Assembly: GCF_032918005.1 (NCBI RefSeq)
Contig: NZ_CP136628.1
Location: 6,805,501 to 6,869,500 of the forward strand
DNA from: Bradyrhizobium sp. NDS-1
GTDB taxonomy: Bacteria > Pseudomonadota > Alphaproteobacteria > Rhizobiales > Xanthobacteraceae
DNA: 64,000 bases
Direction of reading: 5' to 3'
The position numbers and the translations under genes were made by a program. The number at the start of each line of letters is the position of its first letter. Positions within the stretch are counted from its first letter, which is position 1. Below are positions 1 through 8,725 of this stretch, piece by piece. A model generated the notes under the pieces. The model had not been told where the DNA came from. It saw nothing but the letters and a program-made list of their open reading frames with translations, and ran no database searches.

Positions 1-1342
1 CCGGCGCGCGCAGCCGGTAGTATCCAATCTCCTGCGGGGTCTTGCCGCGTGCCTGCGCCATCAGCTCGGTGACGGTGAGACCGCAGAGCCGGCCCTGGCA
101 CGGACCCATGCCGGTGCGGCGATAGGCCTTGAGCTGGTTCGGCCCGGTCGCGCCGATCGCAACCGCGTCGAGAATGTCCTTCGCGGTGACCTCCTCGCAG
201 CGGCAGACGATGGTGTCGCCTGCGGGAATACGGAACTGCGGTGAAGGACGAAACAACGTGTCGAGGAAGACGCGGCCGCGCTCGGCCTTGGCGAGATCGG
301 AACGGAGCGTTGCCAGCGACGGTAGCTTCGCGCCGGCCGCGGGCGCCAATGCCTCCACCGCCGCGCGTGCCGCGATGCGACCGCGCACCACGGCCGCGTT
401 GGCGCCACCGATGCCGGCGCCGTCGCCGGCAATCGCGATGCCGGCCACCGACGAATTACCGCTCGCATCGAGCACCGGCGACCAGCACAACTGCAATTCA
501 TCCCAGCGATGCTCGACGCCTGCCGCCATCGCCAGATTGACGTTGGGCACGACGCCCTGATGCAGCAGCAGCAGATCGGCAGGAATGGTTCCGCGCTTGC
601 CGCCGGCGACATAGCTCACGTTCGCGAGCAGGCCGTCACCGGATGCCGAGAGTTCGGTGACGCCGGAGACGACCTGCACCTTGGCCTTCACCTCGCGCAT
701 CATCGAGAGACCCTTGGCGAAATAGGGCGAGGTCAGGAAGGCGAAGGCGTGCGGGAGCGCCGCGAAGTAATTGCCGCGCTCGGTGGTGTCGAGAATGCGG
801 TCGATGCGGCCGCCGAGCCGCAGGATCTGCGCGGCGAGCAGCCAGAGCAGCGGCCCCTGCCCTGCGATGACCGTGCGTCCGTCGGGCACGAGCGCCGACG
901 ATTTCAGCATCGTCTGCGCGGCGCCCGCGGTCATCACCCCCGGCAGCGTCCAGCCGGGAATCGGAAACGGCCGCTCCAGCGCGCCGGTCGCGAGGATCAC
1001 GCGCTTGGCCTTGACGAAGGCGGACGCGCCGCCGATCGACACGGCGATATCGAGATTGCGATCGAGGCTCCAGACGGTGGCACGATGAATGACCTCGGCC
1101 TTGCTTGCGTGCAGCGACTGCACGAGATCGGCACCGGCCCAGTAATCGGCGCCGAGCTGGTCGCGCTCGGTGACCGGCGTCGAGGCGATGGCACGGAACA
1201 CCTGGCCGCCGGGGCCGATATTCTCGTCGAGCAGCAGCGTCGATAATCCTGCTTCGGCGGATGTCGCGGCGGCCGCCAGGCCCGCGGGCCCGGCACCGAT
1301 CACCACGACGTCATAGGCTTCGCGCTTGGGAGTCACACTCAT
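1..1342 (-). CDS. FAD-dependent dehydrogenase alpha subunit, opine oxidase A/HcnB-like (3' end beyond window)
   Basis: Reading the minus strand from the ATG at 1342 gives MSVTPKREAYDVVVIGAGPAG, an N-terminal Rossmann FAD-binding motif (about residues 10-21), followed by GPGGQVFR, typical of the HcnB / opine oxidase subunit A family. Near the window edge the frame reads RRTGMGPCQGRLCG, the C-terminal BFD-like [2Fe-2S] segment of this family. The last residues lie outside the window. The start overlaps the stop of the ferredoxin-like gene by 4 bp (ATGA), so the two are co-translated. In this family the large FAD subunit works with a small [2Fe-2S] protein and a DAO-type flavoprotein to oxidise imino acids, opines or D-hydroxyproline. 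The substrate here is unknown. Confidence 0.85.
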   Translation of the reverse strand, partial: MSVTPKREAYDVVVIGAGPAGLAAAATSAEAGLSTLLLDENIGPGGQVFRAIASTPVTERDQLGADYWAGADLVQSLHASKAEVIHRATVWSLDRNLDIAVSIGGASAFVKAKRVILATGALERPFPIPGWTLPGVMTAGAAQTMLKSSALVPDGRTVIAGQGPLLWLLAAQILRLGGRIDRILDTTERGNYFAALPHAFAFLTSPYFAKGLSMMREVKAKVQVVSGVTELSASGDGLLANVSYVAGGKRGTIPADLLLLHQGVVPNVNLAMAAGVEHRWDELQLCWSPVLDASGNSSVAGIAIAGDGAGIGGANAAVVRGRIAARAAVEALAPAAGAKLPSLATLRSDLAKAERGRVFLDTLFRPSPQFRIPAGDTIVCRCEEVTAKDILDAVAIGATGPNQLKAYRRTGMGPCQGRLCGLTVTELMAQARGKTPQEIGYYRLRAP

Positions 1343-1635
1343 CTTCCGATCTCCCGCTTGCCCTTCTGGATCTCGATCTGCATGCCCTCGGCGACGGGCA
1401 CGAGGCAGCCCTGGCGGTTGCCGACGCCGTCGATGGTGACGAGGCAGTCGAAGCACACGCCCATCATGCAATAGGGCAGACGCGGCGCGCCGCTCACCGC
1501 GGTCGAGCGACGCGCGTCGCAGCCAGATGCCAGCAAGGCTGCGGAGACGGTATCGCCCTGGCGCGCCACTACGGCAACGCCATCGACAAAGATCTGCACC
1601 TGTGGGCGCTTGTCCCGTTCGGATCGTCTAAACAT
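1339..1635 (-). CDS. (2Fe-2S)-binding protein, small subunit of the flavin dehydrogenase (HcnA / opine oxidase C-like)
   Basis: A 98-residue protein with a plant-type ferredoxin fold signature. The cysteines at residues 56, 61, 64 and 77 (YCMMGVCFDC then C77) fit the C-x4-C-x2-C-x12-C ligand pattern; C39 is extra. It has no signal peptide, so it should act in the cytoplasm as the electron-transfer subunit between the two flavoproteins encoded on either side. Its stop codon overlaps the start of the downstream FAD gene, and it lies 18 bp after the DAO-type gene. Length and order match HcnA-like and D-hydroxyproline dehydrogenase gamma subunits. Confidence 0.85.
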   Translation of the reverse strand: MFRRSERDKRPQVQIFVDGVAVVARQGDTVSAALLASGCDARRSTAVSGAPRLPYCMMGVCFDCLVTIDGVGNRQGCLVPVAEGMQIEIQKGKREIGR

Positions 1636-1653
1636 CTGGCTTCCTCAATATCT

Positions 1654-2790
1654 CTAGTAGCCGCTGTTGTTCGCCGCGGCCGCAGCGCCAAAGCGCCTGG
1701 CGGAGAACGCGCCGACCAGCTCCGGCTCGAGCGCGCCCTGCGCCACCATGCGTGCGACCTCGAAGGCGTGGTTGGAGGCGAGCGTCACGCCGGAATGGCA
1801 GCAGGCGACGAAGGCCCCGGGATGCGTCTCCGACTGGTCGTAGATCGGAAAGCCGTCCTGCGGCATGACGCGGATGCCGGCCCAGCTCCTGACCACGTTG
1901 AGCCGCGACAGGTGCGGGAACATGCGCTGGGCGCGATCGGTCATCACGGCGCTGATCGAATGCTTCAGCGCGCGATCGTCCAGCTCGTCCTCCTTGCTGT
2001 CGCCGATCATCACCGTACCCTCGTCGGTCTGGCGGATCGTGGTCAGCGGGTGCGGCAGGAACGGCATGGTGCGCTCGGTCACCACGATCTGGCCGCGGGT
2101 CGGCCCCATGGGCGCGTACAGGCCGACCATCGGCGCCAGCGTCTGGTTGGCATTGCCGGCGGCAAGGACGATTTTCGCGGCGCGCAACTCGCCCTTCGGC
2201 GTGGTCAGGCGGAATTCGCCGCCGCTCTTGCTGATCGCCGAGACCGGACGCTCCGGAAGATAATCGATGCCGAACGCCTTGAAGCCGGTGTGGAACGCAC
2301 GGAACGTGCGCAGCGAATTGACATGGCCGTCGAGCGGGCAGTAGCTGCCGCCGGACACTTCGGGCCCGATCAGCGGCAACGCCTTCTTCACCTCGGAGGC
2401 CGGCAGCATCTCCATCTTGTAGTCGGCCGCGCCAGTCTGGTTGTGCATGCGCTTGACGAGCTCGGTGCGCTGGCCGAATTCGTCCTCGCCGAGCGTGAGA
2501 TGAAAGCCGCCGTTCTGCTGGAGCGAAACGTCGAGACCGGTCTGCTGCTTCAGTTCGGAGGCAAGCCGGCTCCATGCCTGTGACGCCTGTACGGTCCAGA
2601 CCGTATAGGCGGGCATGCCGAGCCCCTTGCTCTGGACCCACACCAGCGCAAAGTTCGCGCGCGAGGCGCGCTTGGTGATGTCGCCCTCGTCGAGCACGGC
2701 CACCTTCTTGCCGAGCCGGCCGAGGCCCCAGGCAATGGCGGAGCCGAGCAGCCCGCCGCCGACGACGGCGACGTCGTAGTCCCCTGACAT
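1654..2790 (-). CDS. FAD-binding oxidoreductase (DAO family), beta subunit of the dehydrogenase
   Basis: 378 residues. The N-terminus has the dinucleotide-binding motif VAVVGGGLLGSAIAWGLGR (about residues 8-26) of the DadA / sarcosine oxidase beta / glycine oxidase family. The C-terminal part contains SWAGIRVMPQDGFPIYD, a segment typical of DAO flavoproteins near the flavin. It sits 9 bp downstream of an ABC permease and upstream of the [2Fe-2S] and FAD subunits, so the five upstream transport/oxidation genes and these form one operon. The expected role is oxidation of an amine or imino-acid substrate brought in by the transporter. Opine oxidase subunit B is the closest named analogue; the substrate is not deducible. 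Confidence 0.85.
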   Translation of the reverse strand: MSGDYDVAVVGGGLLGSAIAWGLGRLGKKVAVLDEGDITKRASRANFALVWVQSKGLGMPAYTVWTVQASQAWSRLASELKQQTGLDVSLQQNGGFHLTLGEDEFGQRTELVKRMHNQTGAADYKMEMLPASEVKKALPLIGPEVSGGSYCPLDGHVNSLRTFRAFHTGFKAFGIDYLPERPVSAISKSGGEFRLTTPKGELRAAKIVLAAGNANQTLAPMVGLYAPMGPTRGQIVVTERTMPFLPHPLTTIRQTDEGTVMIGDSKEDELDDRALKHSISAVMTDRAQRMFPHLSRLNVVRSWAGIRVMPQDGFPIYDQSETHPGAFVACCHSGVTLASNHAFEVARMVAQGALEPELVGAFSARRFGAAAAANNSGY

Positions 2791-2799
2791 AAGATTCTC

Positions 2800-3609
2800 C
2801 TATCGTCCGGCGTCGCCACCCTTGCCGGCGAGCACGCGGTCGAGCCCGTAGAAGCGGTCGAGCAGAATGAGGGCGGTCATGGTGATCGCGATCACGCAGG
2901 CCGAGACCGACGTGACCAGCGGATCGATGTTGTCCTGGATGTAGAGAAACATGCGCACCGGCAACGTCTCGGTGCCGGGTGCCGCGAGGAAGACGGTCAT
3001 GGTGAGATCGTCGAAGGACTGGATGAAGGCGAGCGCCCAGCCGCTGATGACGCCGGGCAGGATCAGCGGCAGCGTGACCCGACGGAACAGGGTCCAGCCG
3101 CCGGCGCCGAGCGAGACCGCAGCCATCTCGACCGTGCGGTCCATGCCGGTCGCTGCCGCCAGGGTCAGCCGCAGCGCAAAGGGAAACACGATGATGACAT
3201 GCGCGATGATCAGCGCCGCAAAACTGCCGCCGAGACCGGCCGACGTAAAGAAGCGCAGGAAGGCGATGCCGAGCACGACATGCGGGATCATCAGCGGCGA
3301 CAGGAACAGCGCTGCGAGCGCATCACGTCCGCGGAAGCGATAGCGCGCGATCGCCAGCGCCGCCGGCACCGCGAACAGCAGCGCCACCAGGGACGACAGC
3401 GCGCCGAGCCCGAGGCTGACCCAGAACGCGTGAATGAACTCCGGGTAGTTCGCGATCGTCCTGAACCAGCGCAGCGAAAAGCCGTTGGTCGGCAGCGAAA
3501 GGAAACCTTCGGGAGTGAAGGCGACGAGGCAGACCACCAGGATCGGCGCCACCATGATGATGACGAAGACGGTGTGGAAGATCAGCGCGAGCGGGCCGTT
3601 CCGTCTCAT
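2800..3609 (-). CDS. ABC transporter permease (PotC-like)
   Basis: A 269-residue integral membrane protein with about six hydrophobic helices. The cytoplasmic EAA-loop region reads AAVSLGAGGWTLFRRVTLP, the binding-protein-dependent permease motif that contacts the ATPase. A strong Shine-Dalgarno (GGAGGT) precedes the ATG, and the start overlaps the stop of the first permease by 4 bp (ATGA). Together with the preceding permease, ATPase and binding protein it forms a PotABCD-type importer of the polyamine/opine/amino-acid group. Confidence 0.9.
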   Translation of the reverse strand: MRRNGPLALIFHTVFVIIMVAPILVVCLVAFTPEGFLSLPTNGFSLRWFRTIANYPEFIHAFWVSLGLGALSSLVALLFAVPAALAIARYRFRGRDALAALFLSPLMIPHVVLGIAFLRFFTSAGLGGSFAALIIAHVIIVFPFALRLTLAAATGMDRTVEMAAVSLGAGGWTLFRRVTLPLILPGVISGWALAFIQSFDDLTMTVFLAAPGTETLPVRMFLYIQDNIDPLVTSVSACVIAITMTALILLDRFYGLDRVLAGKGGDAGR

Positions 3610-4484
3610 CGAAACACCTCCGCATAGCGTCGCTCGATCAGCGCGTTGCTGCCGACGACGATCAGCACCAGTGCAGCCAGCAGCAGCGTGGCGACCGCAG
3701 CCCCGAGCGGCCAGTTCAAGGTGTTGAGGAATTCGTCATAGGCGAGCGTCGCAGCGACCTTGAGCCGGCGGCCGCCGATGATCGCCGGCGTCGCAAAGGC
3801 GCTGGCCGAAAGCGAGAACACGATGATGGCGCCGGACAGCACGCCCGGCATGATCTGCGGCATGATGATGCGGCGGATGATGGTGGCGGGGCCCGCGCCG
3901 AGCGACATCGCGGCATTCTCGATCTGCGGATCGAGCCGCTGCAGCGCCGCCCAGACCGACAGCACCATGAACGGCATCATCACATGCGCGAGCGCGATCA
4001 CCATGCCGGTTTCAGTGAACATGAAGGGAATCGGCGAGCCGATCACGCCGAGCGACATCAGGAGCTTGTTGACGAGCCCGTTATTGCCGCCGAACAGCAG
4101 CGCCCAGCCCAGCGTGCGCGCCACCACGGAGATCAAGAGCGGCCCGAGGATGATCAGCAGGAAGAAGCTCTTCCAGCGTCCGCTCATACGGTTGAGAATG
4201 TAGGCTTCGGGCGCACCGAGCAGCGCGGTCAGCAGCGTCGTCAGGATCGCAACGCGAAACGTCCGCCAGAACATTTCCGCGTAATAGGGATCGGTCGCGA
4301 TCTCGTGCCAGTTCTTGAGGATGAAGACCGGCTCGATGCCCTTGTACTGACCCCAATCGTGGAACGACAGCATCACCGTCATCGCCAGCGGAATCAGCAG
4401 CACGCCGACGAACAGCAACAGGGCGGGCGCGGTCAGGGCCCATGGCGCGCGTACGCTGCGCTCCTCCTCCGCGGCCGTACTCAT
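3606..4484 (-). CDS. ABC transporter permease (PotB-like)
   Basis: 292 residues from the ATG at 4484, which overlaps the ATPase stop codon (ATGA); the open frame runs further upstream inside the ATPase gene, but that start is unlikely. A short polar N-terminus (MSTAAEEERSVRAPW) is followed by about six membrane helices. The EAA loop reads NAAMSLGAGPATIIRRIIMP. It pairs with the PotC-like permease encoded directly downstream. PotB-type permeases form the heterodimeric channel of spermidine/putrescine-family importers. Tight overlaps on both sides imply translational coupling. Confidence 0.9.
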   Translation of the reverse strand: MSTAAEEERSVRAPWALTAPALLLFVGVLLIPLAMTVMLSFHDWGQYKGIEPVFILKNWHEIATDPYYAEMFWRTFRVAILTTLLTALLGAPEAYILNRMSGRWKSFFLLIILGPLLISVVARTLGWALLFGGNNGLVNKLLMSLGVIGSPIPFMFTETGMVIALAHVMMPFMVLSVWAALQRLDPQIENAAMSLGAGPATIIRRIIMPQIMPGVLSGAIIVFSLSASAFATPAIIGGRRLKVAATLAYDEFLNTLNWPLGAAVATLLLAALVLIVVGSNALIERRYAEVFR

Positions 4485-5521
4485 GCAGCGGCCCTCGCGC
4501 GAACGCTCATGTCCTCGGGACGCCACCACAGCCGAACCGCGTCGCCTTCGGCCGGCTGCGCCTGGCCGTCGTTCTGGCGGACCACGATCGCCGGGCCGCA
4601 TTCGCTGTCGCACTGGAACAGCCAGTGATTGCCCTGGAAGATGCGCGTGACGATCTTGGCGCTGAGACCGACGTCGCCAAAGCCGATCCGCTCGGGGCGA
4701 ATGCTGACGGTCACGGGGCCGCCAAACCCGGCCGGCGCCGGTGCGCGCCAGGAGCCCGCCACCAATTGTGTCGGCGAGACGGTCCGATCGATCGTCGCGG
4801 CAAAGTCGTTGGTCTTGCCCAGGAACTGCGAGACGAAGGCCGAGGCCGGCATCTCGTAAGTCTCCTGCGGCGTGCCGATCTGCTCGATCTTGCCCTGGCT
4901 CATCACCACGATGCGGTCGGACAGCGACATCGCCTCGTTCTGATCGTGGGTGACCAGGATCGTGGTGGTGCCGATGGTGCGCTGGATCTGGCGCAGCTCG
5001 ATCTGCATCTCCTCGCGCAGCTTGGCGTCGAGATTGGACAGCGGCTCGTCGAGCAGGAGCACGCTCGGCTTGATCACCAGCGCACGCGCCAGCGCCACGC
5101 GCTGCTGCTGGCCGCCGGACATGCGGCGCGGATGGCGGTCCTCGTAGCCCGCGAGACCCACCATCGCCAGCGCAGCGCGAACACGTTCGGCCCGCTCGCT
5201 ACGCGGCACATTGCGCATCTCGAGGCCAAAGGCGACGTTCTCCGCTGCGGTCATGTGCGGAAACAGCGCGTAGCTCTGGAACACGATGCCGAGCCCGCGC
5301 CTGGCCGGGTGGATCGCGGTCAGATCCTTGCCCTCCAGGCGGATCGCGCCGCGCGTGGGGTCGAGGAAGCCCGCGATCATCTGCAACGTCGTGGTCTTGC
5401 CGCAGCCGGACGGGCCGAGGAAGGAGACGAACTCCCCCTTCCCCACCGACAGACTGAAGTCGTCGACCACAGTCTGCGTGCCGAACTGTTTTGCGACCCG
5501 ATCGAGCTCGAGATAGGCCAT
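4481..5521 (-). CDS. ABC transporter ATP-binding protein (PotA-like)
   Basis: 346 residues. Walker A GPSGCGKTT lies at about residues 36-44, the signature is RMSGGQQQRVALARAL, Walker B reads VLLLDEPLSNLD, and the switch histidine is in LVTHDQ. The final 110 residues form a TOBE-like domain (VSIRPERIGFG), as in PotA, MalK and other type I importer ATPases. It energises uptake through the two permeases encoded downstream and is separated by 27 bp from the binding-protein gene. Confidence 0.92.
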   Translation of the reverse strand: MAYLELDRVAKQFGTQTVVDDFSLSVGKGEFVSFLGPSGCGKTTTLQMIAGFLDPTRGAIRLEGKDLTAIHPARRGLGIVFQSYALFPHMTAAENVAFGLEMRNVPRSERAERVRAALAMVGLAGYEDRHPRRMSGGQQQRVALARALVIKPSVLLLDEPLSNLDAKLREEMQIELRQIQRTIGTTTILVTHDQNEAMSLSDRIVVMSQGKIEQIGTPQETYEMPASAFVSQFLGKTNDFAATIDRTVSPTQLVAGSWRAPAPAGFGGPVTVSIRPERIGFGDVGLSAKIVTRIFQGNHWLFQCDSECGPAIVVRQNDGQAQPAEGDAVRLWWRPEDMSVRARAAA

Positions 5522-5548
5522 GCGCTGTCTCCGCTAGCGACGATCAGA

Positions 5549-6583
5549 TCAACGCTCGACCTCGCGATTCCAGCGCTTGGTCCACTCCTCGCGCTTCTCG
5601 TTGATGACGGTCCAGTCCGGATTGTAGAGCTTTGCCGCGCGCTCGCCGATCGGGGCCATCTTGCCGAGGTCGGGCGGGATCACCAGCGATTTCAGCACCG
5701 GGCCGTAGCCGTAATCCTTCAGCAGCACGAGCTGGATCTTGGGATCGAGCAGCATCTTGACGAAGCTTGCCGCGAGCGGCGAAGCGTTTGGCTTGTTGAT
5801 CGGGCATGCCGTCGTCAGCAGCGTCGCCGCGCCTTCCTTGGGATAGACGAAATCGACGGGGAAGCCGGTATTGGCAAAGCTCTGCACGCGGCCGGTGCCC
5901 CACACCGCGATCACGGCCTGGCCGGACTGGAACAGCTCGGTCATCTTGCCGGGCGACGGCTCATAGGCGAGCACGTTCGGATTGACCTCTTCCTTGAAGA
6001 TCTTGAAGCCGGAATCGACGTTGGTCTCGCCGCCGCCGTTCATCTTCGACAGCATCACCAGCGCCTCCAGGCCATAGGTGTTGTTGATCGGCGGGATCAC
6101 GAGCTGCTTGGCGTATTTCTTGTCCTTCAGATCGTTCCACGAGGTCGGCGGCGCCCAGCCTTTCTCCTTGAACACCTTGGTGTTGTACATCAGGCCGGTC
6201 GCGACGATGCCGATCGCGACCGCACGATCGTCCTTGAAGCGCGCGGTGTCGTAGAGATCGGCCGGCAGTCCCTCGAGCTTGCTGCAGAAGCCGAGCTGGA
6301 TCGCCTGGTACATCGGGCCGTCATCGACGATGGCGACGTCGATCTGCTGATTGCCCTTCTGCGCCTGAAGCTTGGCCAGCGTGTCCGTGGAGTTGCCGGC
6401 GACGTATTCGACCTTGACGCCGTTCTCCTTCTCGAAGGCCGGGATCACCTCATCGCGAATGGTCTTTTCGAACGAGCCGCCATAGCCGGCGATGTAGAGC
6501 GTCTTTTGCTGGGCCGAGGCGGCCGACGGGACGGCGATGAGCGCTGCGATGCTGACCGCGGTCAGAAGGCGAAAAGTTGTCAT
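5549..6583 (-). CDS. Periplasmic substrate-binding protein of the PotABCD-type importer
   Basis: 344 residues from the ATG at 6583; the open frame extends upstream but lacks a better start. MTTFRLLTAVSIAALIAVPS followed by AASA|QQ is a classical Sec signal peptide with an A-x-A cleavage site. A purine-rich GGAGA lies 9 nt before the ATG. The mature protein starts TLYIAGYGGSFEK and contains FEKENGVKVEYV, the N-terminal lobe pattern of the SBP_bac_8 (PotD/opine) family. As the first gene of the operon it captures the substrate in the periplasm for the two permeases. It diverges from the LysR gene, with two dyad elements in between. Confidence 0.9.
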   Translation of the reverse strand: MTTFRLLTAVSIAALIAVPSAASAQQKTLYIAGYGGSFEKTIRDEVIPAFEKENGVKVEYVAGNSTDTLAKLQAQKGNQQIDVAIVDDGPMYQAIQLGFCSKLEGLPADLYDTARFKDDRAVAIGIVATGLMYNTKVFKEKGWAPPTSWNDLKDKKYAKQLVIPPINNTYGLEALVMLSKMNGGGETNVDSGFKIFKEEVNPNVLAYEPSPGKMTELFQSGQAVIAVWGTGRVQSFANTGFPVDFVYPKEGAATLLTTACPINKPNASPLAASFVKMLLDPKIQLVLLKDYGYGPVLKSLVIPPDLGKMAPIGERAAKLYNPDWTVINEKREEWTKRWNREVER

Positions 6584-6675
6584 GTGGACCGATCTCCATA
6601 CCGGAATGAGGTGACGTGCCGACAAATCCCCGGCTGGGGCGCCTTCCGCATTTCCTTCCGCGCAAATTCCTCTCA

Positions 6676-6738
6676 GATCAGGGCTCCGGCCCCTGATCGG
6701 CGGGTTTTGACGCGATTTGGAGGTTTGAACCCCTCCAA
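6676..6738. promoter_or_regulatory. Two dyad symmetries between divergent transporter operon and LysR gene
   Basis: The 8-bp arms GATCAGGG and CCCTGATC (6676-6683, 6691-6698) form a perfect inverted repeat around a 7-bp spacer. A second repeat, TTGGAGG and CCTCCAA (6717-6723, 6732-6738), has its centre about 40 bp away, close to four helical turns. LysR regulators commonly bind paired sites of this kind in a divergent promoter. The assignment as LysR operator sites is inferred from position only. Confidence 0.45.
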
Positions 6739-6855
6739 TCTGCCGAAAAAGCGGGCTGGCTCCAGCGCTGATGAAAAAGATCGCAGAACCAGGCTTCCAT
6801 CGTCCAATGAATAATGGCACCCTCTGCATGCCAGAATGTTATGAATGGACTCGAG

Positions 6856-7782
6856 ATGGCGCGGATCAATTCGCGGCAGGTGGAAGCCTTCCGCGCGACG
6901 ATGCTCACCGGCAGCGTCACCGAGGCGGCGAAGCTGATGGTGGTGACGCAACCGGCGGTCAGCCGGCTGCTGCGCGACTTCCAGGCGCTGCTGAAGATGG
7001 AGCTGTTCGAGCGGCGGGGCACTGGCCTCGTGCCGACTGCCGCGGCCATGGCGCTCTACACGGAAGTGGAGCGCTCCTTCGTTGGCCTCGAACGTATCAC
7101 CGCGGCGGCCGAAGAAATCCGTGGCCGCCGCACCGGCTCGCTGCGCATCGCCGCGCTGCCGGCGCTGGCGAACGGCTATCTGCCGCGGCTGGCCGGCCAC
7201 TTTCTGATGGAGCGACCTAACCTGAACCTCGCCTTCTTCGGCGTGATCTCGCCGATCGTGGTCGATTGGGTGTTGAACAACCAGTGCGACATCGGCTTTG
7301 CCGAGGTGCCGATCGCCCATTCCGGCCTGCCAAGTCTGCGGCTGCCGGCGCCCGCGCGCGTCGCGGTGCTGCCGACCGGTCATCGCCTCGCGGAAAAGGA
7401 GGTTCTGGAGCCGCGGGATTTCGAGGGCGAGACGTTCATCTCGCTGTCGGCGGGATCATCGAGCCGGCATCTCGTTGACCAGGTCTTTCACCGTCACGAT
7501 GTCCGCCGCGTGCTCAGGGTCGAGACGACGTTGTCGGAGATCATGTGCGGCATGGTCTCGTCAGGGCTTGGCGTCGCGATCTGCGATCCTTTCACCGCAG
7601 CGGAATTCGCCACCCGCGGCGTGGTCGCGCGTCGCTTCCTGCCGCGCATCGACTTCGAATTCTCCGCCGTCTTCCCGGCGCAGCGCAGTCCTTCACCGGT
7701 GGCGCTGGATCTGGTGGAGACGATGCGCAAGGCGCTCGTCGAACTCGAGCACGAATCCACACCGGATTTTGCGCCCGGCTGA
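6856..7782 (+). CDS. LysR family transcriptional regulator
   Basis: 308 residues from the ATG at 6856 (alternative in-frame ATGs at 6841 and 6814; no strong Shine-Dalgarno decides). The N-terminal winged HTH spans about residues 5-64 and reads SRQVEAFRATMLTGSVTEAA then TQPAVSRLLRDFQ, the standard LysR recognition helix. The C-terminal two-thirds is the periplasmic-binding-protein-like effector domain. It is divergent from the ABC importer / dehydrogenase operon, so it most likely controls that operon in response to its substrate. Confidence 0.9.
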   Translation: MARINSRQVEAFRATMLTGSVTEAAKLMVVTQPAVSRLLRDFQALLKMELFERRGTGLVPTAAAMALYTEVERSFVGLERITAAAEEIRGRRTGSLRIAALPALANGYLPRLAGHFLMERPNLNLAFFGVISPIVVDWVLNNQCDIGFAEVPIAHSGLPSLRLPAPARVAVLPTGHRLAEKEVLEPRDFEGETFISLSAGSSSRHLVDQVFHRHDVRRVLRVETTLSEIMCGMVSSGLGVAICDPFTAAEFATRGVVARRFLPRIDFEFSAVFPAQRSPSPVALDLVETMRKALVELEHESTPDFAPG

Positions 7783-7833
7783 CTTGGACGCCTTGCGATT
7801 CCTGCTGTATCCTTCGCGTCTCGCAGGCAGCAC

Positions 7834-8541
7834 ATGGCACGCATCACCATCATCGAGACCGGGCTCGTCCCGCAAGAATATCGCGAGCGTCACGGCTCGT
7901 TCCCGGACATGTTCGAGCGCATGGTCCGTGCCGAGGATCCCGAAGTCACGGTGGATGTCATCAGCATCCCGAAAGGCGATACACTTCCCGATCCGCGCCA
8001 GCTCAAGGCGGTGCTGATCACCGGCGCTGCGGCCGGCGTCTATGACGGGCTCGACTGGATCGCGCCACTGGAAGATTTCGTACGCGCCGCTTATGCCAAC
8101 AAGACGCCGATGGTCGGCGTCTGCTTCGGCCATCAGCTGATCGCACAGGCACTCGGCGGCACCGTGCGCAAGTCGGAGAAAGGCTGGGGCATCGGCCGGC
8201 ATGTCTATCAGGTGCTGCCGGAGAACGGCGTCATTGCCGGCGAGGAAGTCGCCATCGCCGCCTCGCATCAGGACCAGGTGATCGAGCCGCCGAACGACGC
8301 GCTCACGATCCTCTCGTCAGAATTTACGCCACATGCCGGCCTGCTCTACGCCAACGGCACCACGCTGACCGTGCAGCCGCATCCCGAGTTCGACGTGGCG
8401 TTTGCGCAAGTGTGCTGCGACCTACGCGACGGCAAGGCGCCGGATGACATCGTCGCCACGGCAAGGGCATCGCTGGCGGAGCCGATGGACAACGCGAAAC
8501 TGGGTGGGGCGATCGCGCGGTTCTTGACGCGGCGCGTCTAG
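7834..8541 (+). CDS. Class I glutamine amidotransferase domain protein
   Basis: 235 residues, a stand-alone class I GATase fold. The nucleophile elbow GVCFGHQ places Cys97, and QPHPEFD supplies His183 and Glu185, so the triad is intact. Such proteins (YfeJ / GuaA-like GATase family) transfer or hydrolyse the amide of glutamine or gamma-glutamyl compounds. It follows the LysR gene after 51 bp on the same strand. Its neighbours suggest a link to nitrogen compound catabolism, but the acceptor is unknown. Confidence 0.85.
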   Translation: MARITIIETGLVPQEYRERHGSFPDMFERMVRAEDPEVTVDVISIPKGDTLPDPRQLKAVLITGAAAGVYDGLDWIAPLEDFVRAAYANKTPMVGVCFGHQLIAQALGGTVRKSEKGWGIGRHVYQVLPENGVIAGEEVAIAASHQDQVIEPPNDALTILSSEFTPHAGLLYANGTTLTVQPHPEFDVAFAQVCCDLRDGKAPDDIVATARASLAEPMDNAKLGGAIARFLTRRV

Positions 8542-8551
8542 CGAACGGCAC

Positions 8552-8702
8552 GCTCCCTTCCCTTCTTCCCTTGCGGGAGAAGGTGGCGCGAAGCGCCGGA
8601 CGAGGGTTCTACCCACTCGCTGGACTGCTCGTGAAGAGAGATACCCCTCACCCGTCTCGCCGCTGCGCGACGAGCCACCCGCTCCCACAAGGCGGAGAGG
8701 GT
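8552..8702. repeat. Imperfect palindromic intergenic repeat (family E)
   Basis: The stretch contains complementary arms (CCCTTGCGGGAGAAGGTGGC near the left; CCGCTCCCACAAGGCGGAGAG near the right) around GCGAAGCGCC. A related copy lies at 55730-55783. It is non-coding and resembles short dispersed palindromes common between rhizobial genes. Confidence 0.55.
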
Positions 8703-8725
8703 GCAGGGTGCTCGCCGGCGAAATT

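Noticed and set aside
4442-6814. A 790-codon open frame on the plus strand
   Set aside because: It lies antisense to the ABC ATPase and binding-protein genes, which have full homology signatures; long antisense frames are expected in high-GC DNA.
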